From positions 496,001-560,000 of the forward strand of contig JANOZM010000013.1 in the NCBI GenBank assembly GCA_031429355.1: 64,000 bases of DNA, in the 5' to 3' direction. Positions 42,499 through 51,416 of this stretch are shown here, piece by piece. Both the position numbers and the translations under genes were made by a program. The stretch's first letter is position 1. Each line of letters starts with the position of its first letter. The notes below the pieces were generated by a model that ran no database searches, was not told the DNA's origin, and worked only from the letters and a program-made list of their open reading frames with translations. The stretch comes from JANOZM01 sp031429355 (lineage in GTDB: Bacteria; Pseudomonadota; Gammaproteobacteria; Burkholderiales; Burkholderiaceae_E).

Positions 42499-42801
42499 AT
42501 GTCTGCATTAGCCGCAAGTGCTTTAGGTCTTTTGGTTATTGCCATCGCGTTAGCAAATGCACCGTTTTACTCCGAAAAATACTTTTTTGTTAAGGCACCT
42601 GCTGCTGGAAAAACAAAAGGGCTAGGCGCAAGATTCTTAGAACTGGTGTTGATGTACTTCATCACGCTCGGCTTGTCGTTACTAATCGAATCGCGTTTGG
42701 GCGATATCCATAAACAAGGTTGGCAGTTTTACGCCATTACGGTTTGCTTGTTTGTCGTTTTTGCCTATCCAGGGTTCGTGGTCCGTTACTTAAAAAAGTA
42801 A
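42499..42801 (+). CDS. DUF2818 membrane protein linked to nuo
   Basis: A 100-aa protein with three hydrophobic segments. Family landmarks are 'ANAPFYSEKYFFV' near residue 18, 'ARFLELVLMYFITLGLSLLIE' mid-protein, and 'WQFYAITVCLFVVFAYPGFV' near the end. DUF2818 genes regularly follow nuoN in Burkholderiales, so a link with complex I assembly is plausible but unproven. ATG 42499 fits the family start; GTG 42475 would add eight residues. An upstream mini-ORF (ATG 42473, MCCLMVLC) stops at TGA overlapping this ATG (TGATG). Confidence 0.88.
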   Translation: MSALAASALGLLVIAIALANAPFYSEKYFFVKAPAAGKTKGLGARFLELVLMYFITLGLSLLIESRLGDIHKQGWQFYAITVCLFVVFAYPGFVVRYLKK

Positions 42802-42856
42802 TCCGCGCAGCAGCGATAAACGATTTGGTGTTGTACCCATCATTTGAAAATTAACA

Positions 42857-43603
42857 GTGCAATTAATCGGCCAAAAAGGCTATCCAATTAATCATAAGAA
42901 ACCTGCCAGACGACACGCTTTTAAAGAGGGTGTGAATACAGTCCTAGTAACGGTCCCGGGTAATTTCGCTTGGGGGTTTGTTGTGGGCCTCGGTATGATT
43001 AACTTGGGCTTAAGTGTTTTTCAAAGCTCGGCATTTAATTTGTTGGTTTATTCGGGCAGTGCGCAAATGGTGGCCATGCCGCTTATGGCCGTTCAGGCGT
43101 CTCTAACGTTGGTGTTTTTTGCTAGTTTTATGGCCAGCATTCGCTTCGTTCTTTATTCTGCCGCTATGGCACCCGCGTTGCATCACTTGCCCTTAAAACT
43201 GCGTTTGTTTGTAAGTGCATTTTCAATCGATGCTGCGATTGGATTGTTCCTAGCACGACGCTCGTTAAGCACTAGTGGCCAGCAAAACTTTCCGCATCGC
43301 ATTAGCTTTTTAATGGGAATGAATACACTAATTTGGAGTGCATGGACTAGTGGTGTCTTTGCGGGTATTTTCGCTGCTGGGCTGTTGCCAAGCTCGCCTA
43401 AGTTTTCGTATTTAGGAATAGTGGCCTTGTTTGGAATTGCGATTGGAATGATCCGTACGCGGGCCGCGATTGCTTGTGCCATTGCAAGCGCAGCGGTTGC
43501 AGTTTTGGCATCTAATTGGCCCTATCAGTTAGGGCTGTTAACAGCGATCATTGTTGGCATTGCAACGGGCTTTGCTGCGTTAGAGCGTGATAAAAATCTA
43601 TGA
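42857..43603 (+). CDS. azlC: AzlC family branched-chain amino acid exporter, large subunit
   Basis: Membrane component of an AzlCD-type exporter (248 aa, seven to eight predicted helices). 'FAWGFVVGLGMINLGLSVFQSSAFNLLVYSGSAQ' across residues 35-68 matches the AzlC core. 'MASIRFVLYSAAMAP' is another landmark. Start is GTG 42857; no ATG fits. The gene ends in ATGA overlap with azlD, so both parts are made together. Confidence 0.9.
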   Translation: MQLIGQKGYPINHKKPARRHAFKEGVNTVLVTVPGNFAWGFVVGLGMINLGLSVFQSSAFNLLVYSGSAQMVAMPLMAVQASLTLVFFASFMASIRFVLYSAAMAPALHHLPLKLRLFVSAFSIDAAIGLFLARRSLSTSGQQNFPHRISFLMGMNTLIWSAWTSGVFAGIFAAGLLPSSPKFSYLGIVALFGIAIGMIRTRAAIACAIASAAVAVLASNWPYQLGLLTAIIVGIATGFAALERDKNL

Positions 43604-43953
43604 CTAGTACTTATACTTGGTTGGTTGTTTTCGGATTGTCGGCGATGGTCTTGACGATGCGATGGTCGTTTTTAATATTGCCGCGCCGTTTTCAGCCCAA
43701 AGGTGCTCTCGCTCAGGCGCTTGGGTTTGCACCATTAGCGGCATTGGTTGCGATCTGCATGCCTGAAGTTATGAAATTTCAAATTGAGTCGTTTAAAAAT
43801 CCGTCATTAGGTTTATTTGGTGCAATAGCAAACGACTGGCGTTTGTGGGGAGGCTTGGCAATGCTGGTCGTTACGATTACTTTTCGAAGCTCGAAAAGTG
43901 CAGCCTTGTTTGGTTTGATTGCAGCGGCGGTTATTGTTTTTTTGATCAAATAG
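43600..43953 (+). CDS. azlD: AzlD family transporter small subunit
   Basis: A 117-aa membrane protein with four hydrophobic segments. 'TYTWLVVFGLSAMVLTMRWSFL' at the N-terminus and 'LGFAPLAALVAICMPEVM' in the middle match AzlD. It overlaps azlC by 4 nt, forming the two-component exporter. AzlCD proteins export branched-chain amino acids in Bacillus; substrate here is inferred. Confidence 0.9.
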   Translation: MTSTYTWLVVFGLSAMVLTMRWSFLILPRRFQPKGALAQALGFAPLAALVAICMPEVMKFQIESFKNPSLGLFGAIANDWRLWGGLAMLVVTITFRSSKSAALFGLIAAAVIVFLIK

Positions 43954-44115
43954 TTAAGCACTGATTCTTTTTCGTAGCGCTTTTCATCTTCGCTATTCGC
44001 TATTATTTAAAAATTTCTCAAGAACTTGTAAACGTTTCTTCAAGATAACCCACGGCAATGCTTGCAAAGTGCTTTGTTCGCACAATCCGTATTCGAATCT
44101 GTCGGCGTTCTTAAC

Positions 44116-44133
44116 AAAAAAAGATCTTTTTTT
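44116..44133. other. Perfect 18-bp palindrome A7-GATC-T7
   Basis: Seven A, GATC, seven T at 44116-44133 in the 368-bp gap between azlD and the PEP-CTERM gene. It could act as a weak bidirectional hairpin terminator or as a bent, rigid DNA site. The rest of this gap is AT-rich and shows no convincing gene. Confidence 0.6.
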
Positions 44134-44229
44134 CTCGAGCTACTCGCCGATTTGTTTCAACGCAAATTTAAGATATTGAAAAGCTTAGTTATTTAAGTCA
44201 TTCATTAGTAACTATCGATTCCGGCATGA

Positions 44230-44258
44230 AAATTGCTGCATCCTCCCCACAGCAATTT
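44230..44258 (+). promoter_or_regulatory. Stable hairpin in the 5' region of the PEP-CTERM gene
   Basis: AAATTGCTG (44230-44238) pairs perfectly with CAGCAATTT (44250-44258) around an 11-nt loop CATCCTCCCCA, 63 nt before the start. The loop is pyrimidine-rich and resembles an anti-Shine-Dalgarno. It may be a translational control element or a protein site; no evidence separates these. Confidence 0.45.
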
Positions 44259-44321
44259 GCAAGCAGCTGTGTTCGATTTTTAAAGTTACTCGTTCGATTT
44301 TAACTCCCATAGGGTATGTCC

Positions 44322-45065
44322 ATGAAATCTATTAAAAAGCTCGCGTTGGCAGCTTCTTATCTCGCGGTTGCAACGTTTGTATTGCCCGCATCAGCAGCTA
44401 CAATTTATTGGACCGATTGGGTTTCCGGTTCCCAAGCGACCGGCACTGGTTATACGGCCCAGGGGCAAATAACAACCTCAACATCAAATCTCTCTGTGAC
44501 TTACAACAACCCACGTGGAATTGCGTTTGCGCAGTTTAATGCCGGCACCGATTTTTACACCAGCGGCGGCGTTCGCAACCCGGTAGGTTCGCCTTACACA
44601 AGTTCTGCTGTTGATAATATCCCGACCGGAACTGACATCATTGCCTTACAGTTTGCAGGTACCCAAACCCTAACCTTTTCCGCTCCTATTGCTAACCCTG
44701 TGTTTGCTTACGTTAGCTTAAATGGCAATGGTTACGGTTTCGATCAAGATTTCGAAATACTGAGCTTCGGCGATGCAAGCAATGGAAACGGTTGCGGCTA
44801 TTGGGGCTGCGGTACCTCAAGCAAATTGGTTTCCGGTTCGGAGTTCCAGTTACTCGGGACCGGTGAACCTCACGGCGTTATCCGGTTCTTGGGGACCTTC
44901 TCAAGCCTGTCGTGGCGCAGCCTAAGCAACGAAAATTGGAATGGATTCACTTTAGGAGTGCAGGGGACAGCGGCAGAGGTTTTTCCGGAACCTAACCCAG
45001 TACCTGTACCGGCAACTTTAGCGCTCGTTGCTTTGGGATGTTTGTTGTTACGAAAAAAATATTAA
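44322..45065 (+). CDS. PEP-CTERM-sorted secreted protein
   Basis: A 247-aa exported protein. The signal peptide is MKSIKKLALAASYLAVATFV with cleavage after ASA. The mature part is Gly/Asn/Ser-rich, without a recognised domain. The C-terminus has the sorting tripartite signal: 'PEPNPVPVPA', a hydrophobic helix TLALVALGCLLL, and RKKY. Such proteins are processed by an exosortase and often belong to extracellular polysaccharide matrices. No exosortase gene is in this window. ATG 44322 is preferred to 44316 because AGGG (44311-44314) is correctly spaced for it. Confidence 0.88.
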   Translation: MKSIKKLALAASYLAVATFVLPASAATIYWTDWVSGSQATGTGYTAQGQITTSTSNLSVTYNNPRGIAFAQFNAGTDFYTSGGVRNPVGSPYTSSAVDNIPTGTDIIALQFAGTQTLTFSAPIANPVFAYVSLNGNGYGFDQDFEILSFGDASNGNGCGYWGCGTSSKLVSGSEFQLLGTGEPHGVIRFLGTFSSLSWRSLSNENWNGFTLGVQGTAAEVFPEPNPVPVPATLALVALGCLLLRKKY

Positions 45066-45152
45066 TTAGTACTAATTTGTGGTTAATAACGTCTACGGTT
45101 TGCGAGTCGAAGTGCTGTAATCAAACTTGCTTCACTACTGTGTTTAGATTTT

Positions 45153-45183
45153 AAAAAACCGACATTTGAAATGTCGGCTTTTT
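45153..45183. terminator. Bidirectional terminator
   Basis: CCGACATTT (45159-45167) pairs with AAATGTCGG (45169-45177), flanked by an A-run on the left and T-run on the right, between the convergent PEP-CTERM and M16 genes. The very small loop means the innermost pairs open. Confidence 0.85.
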
Positions 45184-45198
45184 CTTATCCTTTTAAAG

Positions 45199-47949
45199 TT
45201 ATTGCACCTTTGCAGCATCAGCAAAAACACCAGTTACAAATTTCTTTGGATCAACATATTTACGCCAAGCGTTATTAAGTTCCTCTAAAGTTACTGCTGC
45301 GTACTTCCCGTCGTTGGTCAGCGCTAAGGTCCAAGGTGTGCCGTGCTCTAACTGCCAATTAAGTTGTCCTAGTGCCCAAGGGTCACCAGATCGTCCGCGC
45401 GCGCGGTCGGCTTGAATTTGTGCTTTGGCTTTATCAAGCTCTTGTTGGTTAAACCCGCTTGCTAACGAACTAGCTAACTCTTGTTCAAGTACTGCCATAG
45501 TTTTGCTTATGTTGACGGGATTGACATCGACGCCTAGGTTTATTCTGCCATTAGCTTCGAGGAAGGATGAACTAAAAGAAGCAGATGCGCCGTAAGTTAA
45601 GCCCTCTTTTTCGCGCAACCGTTCCCACAATCGTGAACCTGGTCCGCCACCAAAAATTCTGGTCGCCAATTGCAATGCAAAGGCTTCTGAATCAAACGTC
45701 TTTAAAGCAACGCCGACATAGCTTTGAATACTCGCGTTGGCCTTGTCTGGCGTATCGTACTTCAATGAGACCGGTGTGCGATTGACTAAAGGGTTGGGAA
45801 CACGAACGTAGGCTCGTTTTGATTTCCATGTGTCCAGCTCGGAGGCTACTAAGTCTTGTATTTGCTTTGCATCGACTGGTCCAACGATACTAAACATTGC
45901 ATTCTGCGCGCCGTAAAACTCGCGATGGAAAGCGCGCACTTGTGCGGCCGTTAACGATTTTGCCAATTGAATCGATTCGTCTAATTTAGCGGTGTAGCGT
46001 ACGTCATCGGGTGCATAGGAGTTGCCATACACAGACCATTCATTGCCGGCTCTGGCCGACTTGTCTTTTGCTTGGCCTTCAATAGAACTGACCCAAGCGG
46101 CCTGTATCTCGCCAAACTCTTTATCGGGGATAACACTATCTTTTAGCAAATGCGTGACTAGTGCAAATACTTTTCCAAACTCGGCTTTTTTAGAAGTAAT
46201 GCTGACATTCCCGCCGGTTGTGCTAAGTCCAAATCGGACCTGTGCGCCTAGTTTAGTCAGCTCGTCAGTTATTTGTTGCCTGGTCATTTTGCTAGTCCCA
46301 TGCACCAGCAGTGCACCGGCTGCCTGCCCGGCCCATTGTTGTCCTTTAAGTGAATTCAAATCACCAAATCGTAACTGTAATGTTGCATTAACTATATCGC
46401 CTCTTGCTGCTTTGTTTAACACTGCGGTTTTAATGCCGCCTAATGTAGTCGCAAAGACTACATTTTTTTCCATATTGGGCAGCGAAAAATCGAAAGTAGC
46501 AACAACTTCAGCCTCGGACTTTAAAGCGAACCCTTTCATGTAATCAGCAACTTTTGCAAGACCTGGCTCGGGAGCGCGCGTTGGTTTTTCTGTAGGCACT
46601 AAGTGGCCCAGCGTACGGTTATCGCGCAATAAATATTGCTTTGCTACCCGGTTTACATCCTCTAGTGTCGCTGTTTTTGCTCGTTCACGGCTAACAAACA
46701 CCGCCCGCCAATCGCCGTGAACCGCCATTTCAGTGGCACCACTTGCCACTGCAGCCATATTGGTAAATCCGAGCTCCATACTTTTATTCAGTTTGATTTT
46801 TGCTCTTTCAAACTCTTCAGCGGTAATTGGGTTAGCTGCAATCGACTCGACAATTTCGAAAAGAATCTTGCGCCGTGCATCTGCATCTTCACTCGGTCCA
46901 AACACAGCACCAAACAGTTGAGTGCCCGCTTCGGTGCGCGATTGCGTGCCGCCAAATACACCTTGCGCCATTTTTGTTTCGACCAAGGCTTTATGTAACC
47001 GACCTGAGGGGGCGTCAGCCAAGATTAACGATAAGAGTGACAACGCCGTTGCATCAGGGTGCAAAATTGGCGGTACGTGGTAGCCACTTAAAAGCACTTG
47101 TATAGGTGCTGGGCGGCGCACAACAACCATTCGCTCACCGTCTTGAACCGGATCGATTGTGTAAGTCGTCGGAATCGCTTGGGATGGCTTTACTAAAGGG
47201 CTAAAGGCGCGTTCAATGCTATTTAGAGTCGTTACGACATCAAACTTACCGGCTACTGTAATAATGGCATTGTCGGGCCGATAAAACCGTTTGTAGAACG
47301 CTTGTAAGTTGCGAATATCGACATTTTCAATATCAGACTTAGCACCGATAGTGCTTTTGCCATAGTTATGCCAAAGATAAGCAGTGCCTGCCATTCTTGC
47401 GATTAAAGCCTGGACGGGATTGCTTTCGCTTTGCTCATATTCGTTGCGAACAACCGTCATTTCACTATCGAGATCAGCTTTTGCTATGAAGCTGTTAATC
47501 ATTGCATCGGCTTGCCAACCGATGTACCAATTTAAGCTTTCTTGATTGCTGACAAAGGTCGCGTAGTAGTTTGTGCGGTCTTGGTTAGTGGTGCCGTTAA
47601 AATTAAACCCGCGCCGCTGAAATTCAGCCTTAGGGTCTTTTGTGTTGGGCGTACCTTTAAAAATAAGGTGCTCTAAAAGATGCGCCATGCCAGTTTCGCC
47701 GTAGCCTTCGTGGCGTGAGCCAACGAAATACGTAACGTTAACGGTTACTCGCTCGTCCGCCGCGTCAGGTGCTAGTAGAATTTTAAAGCCATTGCTTAAT
47801 CGATACTCCGTAATACCTTCGACCGATTGAATTTTTTGGGCTGCCGTCGCAACCGCTTGTGCCTGTACAGTGGAATGTTGAACCAAAGGCAGAGTTGCTA
47901 AAAAGACCAAGCCAGTTTTTAATAGTACCGATGCGAACAGCTTTTTCAT
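45199..47949 (-). CDS. M16 family zinc metallopeptidase, double-domain
   Basis: A 916-aa secreted pitrilysin/insulinase-type protease. An N-terminal signal peptide (about residues 1-32, ending VQAQA) is followed by the inverted zinc motif HxxEH in 'MAHLLEHLIFKGTPNTKD' and the distal Glu in 'TVVRNEYEQSE'. A second, inactive M16 half follows, with 'FGGGPGSRLWERLREKEGLTYGASASF' around residues 765-790. Periplasmic peptide degradation is likely. GGGG lies upstream of the ATG. It diverges from the Bug gene. Confidence 0.95.
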   Translation of the reverse strand: MKKLFASVLLKTGLVFLATLPLVQHSTVQAQAVATAAQKIQSVEGITEYRLSNGFKILLAPDAADERVTVNVTYFVGSRHEGYGETGMAHLLEHLIFKGTPNTKDPKAEFQRRGFNFNGTTNQDRTNYYATFVSNQESLNWYIGWQADAMINSFIAKADLDSEMTVVRNEYEQSESNPVQALIARMAGTAYLWHNYGKSTIGAKSDIENVDIRNLQAFYKRFYRPDNAIITVAGKFDVVTTLNSIERAFSPLVKPSQAIPTTYTIDPVQDGERMVVVRRPAPIQVLLSGYHVPPILHPDATALSLLSLILADAPSGRLHKALVETKMAQGVFGGTQSRTEAGTQLFGAVFGPSEDADARRKILFEIVESIAANPITAEEFERAKIKLNKSMELGFTNMAAVASGATEMAVHGDWRAVFVSRERAKTATLEDVNRVAKQYLLRDNRTLGHLVPTEKPTRAPEPGLAKVADYMKGFALKSEAEVVATFDFSLPNMEKNVVFATTLGGIKTAVLNKAARGDIVNATLQLRFGDLNSLKGQQWAGQAAGALLVHGTSKMTRQQITDELTKLGAQVRFGLSTTGGNVSITSKKAEFGKVFALVTHLLKDSVIPDKEFGEIQAAWVSSIEGQAKDKSARAGNEWSVYGNSYAPDDVRYTAKLDESIQLAKSLTAAQVRAFHREFYGAQNAMFSIVGPVDAKQIQDLVASELDTWKSKRAYVRVPNPLVNRTPVSLKYDTPDKANASIQSYVGVALKTFDSEAFALQLATRIFGGGPGSRLWERLREKEGLTYGASASFSSSFLEANGRINLGVDVNPVNISKTMAVLEQELASSLASGFNQQELDKAKAQIQADRARGRSGDPWALGQLNWQLEHGTPWTLALTNDGKYAAVTLEELNNAWRKYVDPKKFVTGVFADAAKVQ

Positions 47950-48055
47950 TACTACCCCGTGAAGTAAACGTTTGCGGGAGAATAATGCAGCTAGCGTCGT
48001 ACGGCAACTAGGCCAAACGGACTAGGTAAGTTTTGTTAACGAAAGGGTTGTGTTT

Positions 48056-49051
48056 ATGAGTGTTTCGCGTCGCCAGTGGTTACATCAGTCTGGTCTTGGT
48101 TTTGCGGGTGTCGTTTCGGGTGCATTAATTAACCCCGCGAATGCACAAGAGGATTATCCCAATCGACCGTTAACAATGGTCGTTCCATTTCCTCCAGGTG
48201 GCGTAGCGGACATTGTTGGCCGACCTGTCGCCGAGAGCGTCGGGCGATTTTTGAAACAACCCGTTACAGTAGAAAACCGTGCTGGTGCTGGAGGTGCTGT
48301 CGGCATGGCCGCAGTGGCTCGCGCGAAGCCGGATGGATATACCGTTTTAATGGCACTGTCGAGCATCACCATCTTGCCCGAGGCTGACAGAATATTGCAA
48401 CGTTCGCCTTCGTATCAACTTAATCAATTAAAACCAATCGCGCGTTTTACGGCTGATCCTACTGTGTTGGTGGTCCGCGCTGATAGCCCGTGGAAAACCT
48501 TTGCGCAATTTATTCAAGACGCAAAGCGCCAACCCGGCAAATACAATTTTGGTTCGTCGGGCAATTACGGAACGATGCATGTGCCGATGGAAATGCTAAA
48601 AGCCAATACCGGTACTTTTATGGTTCATGTACCGTACACGGGTGCGGGTCCAGCGGTGCTGGGTTTGTTGAGCCAACAAATTGATGCCATAGCCACTGGC
48701 CCTGCCAGCGTTTTGGCGCAAATAAAGGCCGGTAAATTACGCGCCCTAGCGCATTGGGGAGAAGGGCGGTTAGCGGCTTTGCCCGAAGTGCCGAGTTTGA
48801 AAGAGCTGGGTGTAAATGTACAGTTTGCACAATGGGCAGGATTGTTTGTACCCACAGCTACGCCAGAGCCGATTGTTGCGAAGTTGCGTGAAGCCTGCGC
48901 GGCGGCGGCCAACGACTCAAGAGTGATTCAAACCATTAATACGGCAGGCAGCCCAATTTTGTATTTGGATCAAGCTGGATTTGAGCGTTATGTACAGAGT
49001 GAAAGTGTTTTGATGCGCGATGTTGTGAAACGTATTGGACGGGTTGAGTAG
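48056..49051 (+). CDS. TctC/Bug family substrate-binding protein, Tat-type signal
   Basis: A 331-aa periplasmic binding protein of the tripartite tricarboxylate transporter receptor family, hugely expanded in Burkholderiales. 'YPNRPLTMVVPFPPGGVADIVGRPVA' (residues ~34-58) and 'VENRAGAGGAVG' are typical ligand loops. The signal peptide has SRRQWL at residues 4-9, fitting a Tat signal. No TctA/TctB membrane genes are nearby, so it is an orphan receptor. ATG 48056 has GAAAGGG upstream. Confidence 0.93.
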   Translation: MSVSRRQWLHQSGLGFAGVVSGALINPANAQEDYPNRPLTMVVPFPPGGVADIVGRPVAESVGRFLKQPVTVENRAGAGGAVGMAAVARAKPDGYTVLMALSSITILPEADRILQRSPSYQLNQLKPIARFTADPTVLVVRADSPWKTFAQFIQDAKRQPGKYNFGSSGNYGTMHVPMEMLKANTGTFMVHVPYTGAGPAVLGLLSQQIDAIATGPASVLAQIKAGKLRALAHWGEGRLAALPEVPSLKELGVNVQFAQWAGLFVPTATPEPIVAKLREACAAAANDSRVIQTINTAGSPILYLDQAGFERYVQSESVLMRDVVKRIGRVE

Positions 49052-49073
49052 TAAACAAAGCAATGCTAGTGGT

Positions 49074-49865
49074 TTATTGAAGTCTCGCAGAATATTGCTC
49101 AAATAAAAAAAGCCCAACAAGTTGCTGGGCTTTTTTTATTTCCGCAATTTCGTTTTTACTCAGTTGCCGTTTTCGTTTTGCAAAATAGTTGGGTGAGTGA
49201 CCCGCAACTAATTGATTTTGGACGGCATCCCAGCGCAAGGCTTTTGTGTCGGCCTCGCAATTTGGAAATTGTTCTTTAATAATTTCGTACCATTGCTCAT
49301 CAATAAAGCGGTACTCAAGCCTAGGTGAAATGATGTGCCGCTGTAATGCGATTGTTTTCTCTTTTAACTGACGTTCGCGTCTTGATTGTGCCGACCAACG
49401 CTCGTAATAAGGATTCTTTAGTAATAAACCCGATTTTGGATGGACGTAAAGTTCGCTATAGCTGTCGCGTAAAGTTAGCCATGCTCCGCGCCAACCTTTG
49501 TTTTTAACAATAACGCAATGGCCGTTATCAGTCGGCTTATTTTCTGTTTCTTGCCATTGCGTTTTTATTGCAACGAACTGTTCAATATGCGCATAGATAT
49601 GTTCTTGCACAGTATTGCGGCGATCAATTCCCTTAGACAGTTCCGAGTACACCTTATCCCACGGGCGGCCTACTTGGCTTTCTAAAAAACGTTTTAACGG
49701 GTTTAAATTTTCGTTCAAGTATTTACGACGCAAATGGCCCTTTTTGATGCCGATTTTGTTTTGGGTGTCTTCCGAGTTGCGATACTGGCGGGCTTCGCTA
49801 TTAAACTCAACACCGCCGCCACGCCGTGGCCGTTCAACAATTACTTTGTACATATCTGCACGCAT
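49074..49865 (-). CDS. Uncharacterised RtcB-linked protein
   Basis: A 263-aa basic protein of no family I can name. It begins MRADMYKVIVERPRRGGG and has 'LKRFLESQVGRPWDKVYSEL' (around residues 58-77), 'HCVIVKNKGWRGAWLTLRDSYSELYVHPKSG' near 120-150, and a Lys/Arg-rich C-terminus ('YFAKRKRQLSKNEI'). It starts 13 bp after rtcB with AAAGGAG upstream, so it is translated from the same message. Position and basic charge suggest an RNA-related role with RtcB; that is inference. Its last codons contain a terminator-like hairpin. Confidence 0.8.
   Translation of the reverse strand: MRADMYKVIVERPRRGGGVEFNSEARQYRNSEDTQNKIGIKKGHLRRKYLNENLNPLKRFLESQVGRPWDKVYSELSKGIDRRNTVQEHIYAHIEQFVAIKTQWQETENKPTDNGHCVIVKNKGWRGAWLTLRDSYSELYVHPKSGLLLKNPYYERWSAQSRRERQLKEKTIALQRHIISPRLEYRFIDEQWYEIIKEQFPNCEADTKALRWDAVQNQLVAGHSPNYFAKRKRQLSKNEIAEIKKAQQLVGLFLFEQYSARLQ
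49106..49138. terminator. Terminator-like hairpin inside the end of the RtcB-linked gene
   Basis: AAAAAAAGCCCA and TGGGCTTTTTTT form arms around ACAAGTTGC (about 49106-49138), with internal CAAC/GTTG pairing. It lies about 55 bp after the tctC stop on the plus strand and would end that transcript. On the minus strand it falls within the last ~20 codons of the RtcB-linked gene (encoding part of KKAQQLVGLFLF). Confidence 0.75.
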
Positions 49866-49878
49866 GGTATTGGCTCCT

Positions 49879-51087
49879 TTACCCTTTGATGCAAAGTACT
49901 TGACGCAGGGTATGCAGTACTTCAACTAAATCGGTTTGATGGGACATGACAACGTCGATATCTTTGTAAGCGGCGGGAATTTCATCCACAACGCCTTTGT
50001 CTTTGCGGCACTCGATGCCTTTAGTTTGATCCGCTAAATCAAATTTTGTAAAGCGACGCGTGGCTTCGGTACGACTCATGGCGCGTCCGGCACCATGCGA
50101 GCAGGAGCATAATGATGCAACATTGCCTTTGCCACGCACTACAAAACTCTTAGCACCCATGCTGCCGGGTATTACCCCGAGTTGGCCTAATTTTGCAGAG
50201 ATTGCACCTTTTCGCGTTACATACAAATGTTCGCCAAAGTGTGTTTCTTTTTCTACGTAGTTATGATGGCAATTGATCGCCTCACCATCCAACTTAAACT
50301 TAGGTAAATGCTTGGTCATTACTTCAACCACTCGGCGCATCATTTCGCTGCGGTTAAGTACGGCGTAGTCCTGCGCCCAATCTACGGCTTCGCAATAGTC
50401 ATCAAACCATTCCGACCCTTCGGTAAAGTAAGCAAGATCTTGATCAGGCAAATTCATTTGATTGCGTTTCATGTCTTTGCGTGCGGCTTCAATAAAGTAT
50501 CGGCCGATGACATTGCCAATCCCACGTGAACCCGAGTGCAACATAATCCAAACCCGCTGCTCTTCGTCGATACAAATTTCAATAAAGTGATTGCCCCCGC
50601 CAAGCGAACCCAATTGGCAAATCCACGAGCGTTCGAAGTGGCGCATCATTTTTTCGATGCCTGAGTGTTTTGCGGTAATGCCGTGTAAGCGCGCTTGTAA
50701 TGGACGGCCTACGCGTTCGTGAGCCGAGCCACGAACTTTCTCCCAATCATGCGCCTCAAAACCAACAGGCACGTCGGCTTCAATAGCGCTGCGCAAACGC
50801 AGCAAATTATCGGGCAAATCGTTGGCGGTAAGGGTGGTACGCACGGCATTCATTCCGCAACCAATATCCACGCCAACAGCGGCCGGAATAATCGCATTGC
50901 GAGTCGGGATAACGCTACCCACGGTTGCGCCAATACCTGCGTGAACATCGGGCATGGCAGCAATGTAGGGATGAACAATGGGCAGGTTCGCAGCATTTAA
51001 TAATTGCTGCAAAGCTTGTGCTTCTACTTGATCGGTATAAATATGCACCGGCACACGGGCCTGATGCAAAGTTTGTCGAATGGGCAT
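49879..51087 (-). CDS. rtcB: RNA-splicing ligase RtcB
   Basis: GTP- and Mn-dependent ligase joining 2',3'-cyclic phosphate (or 3'-phosphate) and 5'-OH RNA ends. The 402-aa product shows 'GVDIGCGMNAVRT' with the metal Cys, 'SLGGGNHFIEI', 'MLHSGSRGIGNVIG', 'NCHHNYVEKE', and the guanylylation region 'SCSHGAGRAMSRTEATRRF' with the nucleophilic His. No rtcR or rtcA gene is present nearby. A ~330-bp region to the right holds no convincing gene. Confidence 0.96.
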   Translation of the reverse strand: MPIRQTLHQARVPVHIYTDQVEAQALQQLLNAANLPIVHPYIAAMPDVHAGIGATVGSVIPTRNAIIPAAVGVDIGCGMNAVRTTLTANDLPDNLLRLRSAIEADVPVGFEAHDWEKVRGSAHERVGRPLQARLHGITAKHSGIEKMMRHFERSWICQLGSLGGGNHFIEICIDEEQRVWIMLHSGSRGIGNVIGRYFIEAARKDMKRNQMNLPDQDLAYFTEGSEWFDDYCEAVDWAQDYAVLNRSEMMRRVVEVMTKHLPKFKLDGEAINCHHNYVEKETHFGEHLYVTRKGAISAKLGQLGVIPGSMGAKSFVVRGKGNVASLCSCSHGAGRAMSRTEATRRFTKFDLADQTKGIECRKDKGVVDEIPAAYKDIDVVMSHQTDLVEVLHTLRQVLCIKG

Positions 51088-51416
51088 GTTTTGCTTTCTA
51101 GGTTTGATAACCCAGAGCGAACATGCGCTGGGCTATCGGATAGTTTGTTGTTTCAAATGTCGATGAGCCGTTTGGGGCATTCGAGTCTCGTTAAGATTTA
51201 AAGGTGAGTGGATGGAGCTAATATTGGAAACTGTGGGTGTTATTTATTTGCAAGCTAGCAATCTGGTGATTATTAAGGCTAACTTTGATGCTAATGACAA
51301 CCGGCGCGAATTATGGGGCGGGTTTTATCGGCTGTCAACAATGAAGTTTAATTTTATTGCACGATCGGCATTCCATTCAGCTAAGCTGCATGGTTAGTTA
51401 CTTAGGAGATCGCATT

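Noticed and set aside
51212..51397. Plus-strand 61-codon frame between rtcB and the small membrane protein gene
   Set aside because: A weak ribosome binding site exists but the sequence has no family resemblance or membrane/secretion pattern; not supported enough to call.
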